In this document: positions 63,000 through 64,000 of the stretch, one piece after another | Layout of the letters: the number at the start of each line of letters is the position of its first letter | Numbering within the stretch: position 1 is the stretch's first letter | Source: Agapetus fuscipes | Taxonomy: Eukaryota > Arthropoda > Insecta > Trichoptera > Glossosomatidae | Assembly (NCBI GenBank): GCA_951799405.1 | Contig: OX637351.1 | Coordinates: forward strand, 5,426,251 to 5,490,250 | Direction: 5' to 3' | Length of the DNA: 64,000 nt | Made by a program: the position numbers and the translations under genes | Notes under the pieces: generated by a model | Told to the model about the DNA's origin: nothing | The model's database searches: none | The model's input: the letters and a program-made list of their open reading frames with translations, nothing else

Positions 63000-63835
63000 C
63001 TCCTATAATTATCATTTTATTTTCAAAATATGTTCCTCGTTGGGTTGAAAAAGTCGTGGTCCTTAGTTATAAATTATTGCTTGAGAACTGATTCTAATAA
63101 GACTCCTATGAAATTTTTCCGATGCTCCATTTTTTTATATTGATCAATGTGTACACTCCTTCTTTTTCTTCTTTCTCAGCCTTTCTCAGTCCAATCCTTG
63201 ACGTAGGCCTCCTCTAATCCTCTCCATTCCTGTCTATCAGCTGCTGTGTTCAGCCATCCTCTGCCTGCAGTTCTCTTGATGTCGTAAACAAATCAAATTT
63301 TCAATTTTATTATGTTTTCATGTATAAAACGCTACTGTATCATTAAAATCACAAATGTCATAGACATCTAGCAATTTTTAAAGTAAAAAAATACATAATT
63401 TATACGCATATAATTCCTACTGTGATTATGCATGAAAAATTGAAACACTTGTATGCTAACAGGCAATTGTTAGTTCATCACACAAAGGCAATAATTTCAC
63501 ACACGCAGGCTCTGTTCACTGCAGGTAGGCTATGCTAGTCAGTTGTATTTGATCCATAAGGTCAACCGGTATGTTAGTATGGGGCCGCAGGCACAGCTCC
63601 ACACAATGTCTATGTCATTTATATATCAGAGAAAAAATCAATCACAAATTTTAATATCAATTCTGAGAAACTATTTTTAACGAGATTCTTGGTATGCCAT
63701 TATTTTTGTTGTTCCTTTGAGTACTTAAAGTTTTATATCGATAACTGTAATCAAAATATGTTATTTTTCAAACTGATTTCGCAGAAATATACAGGAAGCT
63801 TAATTTTTTTGTTTTCTTATTATAAATTCAGGTAG
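63000..63835. other. Terminal spacer with a LINE fragment
   Basis: Besides the LINE end at 63164-63285 and a SINE-B-like piece near 63030, nothing is recognised. Confidence 0.35.
63164..63285 (-). mobile_element. LINE 3' end fragment
   Basis: Minus strand reads DIKRTAGRGWLNTAADRQEW then RGLEEAYVKDWTEKG and stop, the common DRxxWRxxxEAY end of non-LTR RTs. Confidence 0.55.
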
Positions 63836-63837
63836 AG

Positions 63838-63960
63838 TTTTCTAATCTAATCTAATCTAATCGAATCTAATCTAAGATACAAGATACAATACAACAAGTA
63901 GCATGCAAGGACAGAAAGAAATGGCGGTTGATCTGTTATGTTGACGGCTAGGACAAATGT
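63838..63960 (+). mobile_element. RTE-like tail and coding-end fragments
   Basis: A (TCTAA)5 run at 63841-63875 followed by GGACAGAAAGAAATGGCGG, the coding end of a separate plus-strand copy. It continues beyond the window. Confidence 0.55.
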
Positions 63961-64000
63961 TTTTTAAATTAGAATTTCATACAATATTCATTGGGAATTG

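Overview
The window is AT-rich, repeat-laden nuclear DNA from an arthropod, most likely an insect. The evidence is small exons bounded by GT/AG introns, trypsin-inhibitor-like (TIL) and peritrophin-type chitin-binding (CBM14) domain exons, tRNA-derived SINEs, RTE- and CR1-like LINE ends, hAT elements and MITEs, Penelope-like elements and solo LTRs. No bacterial features, CRISPR array or intact rRNA operon is present. The order of insect cannot be fixed from the sequence alone.

The main host gene runs on the minus strand from 36842 to 4053. I assembled it by hand from 17 exons whose splice phases all agree. The exon lengths sum to 2754 nt, which is 917 codons plus a stop. The predicted secreted protein has, in order: a signal peptide, a basic linker, a Q/P/G-rich segment with a pentapeptide repeat, nine TIL domains (two alternating exon types), two CBM14 domains, an acidic linker, and a third CBM14 whose last cysteine is completed by a 4-nt terminal coding exon. 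Two orphan plus-strand exons lie at the edges: a terminal exon at 941-995 and a signal-peptide first exon at 58379-58412.

Most of the rest is transposon-derived. The roughly 15-kb intron between TIL exons 11 and 12 (8164-23148) holds a nearly intact Mutator-like transposase/YqaJ-nuclease gene (16860-19355, one internal stop), a broken paralogue in inverted orientation, and an older relative with terminal inverted repeats at 10261-12264. About 30 copies of an RTE-like LINE 3' end with a (TCTAA)n-type tail are spread over both strands, with two tRNA-like SINE families (called A and B here), a third (C), a recurrent B-A dimer, solo LTRs, MITEs and several CR1-like LINE 3' ends.

The most distinctive system is a set of short foldback or partial insertions (31.3, 40.6, 42.5, 47.1 and 51.7 kb). 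They carry hammerhead-ribozyme-like motifs and 9-13 bp target duplications, and they share motifs with a Penelope-like 3' end at 56.6-57.3 kb that still encodes a GIY-YIG endonuclease tail. Two long 7-bp satellite arrays of opposite orientation (44.0-45.9 and 49.4-51.1 kb), a 5' truncated RPL26 copy fused head-to-head to a SINE, and a 5S rRNA copy abutting a SINE complete the right half.
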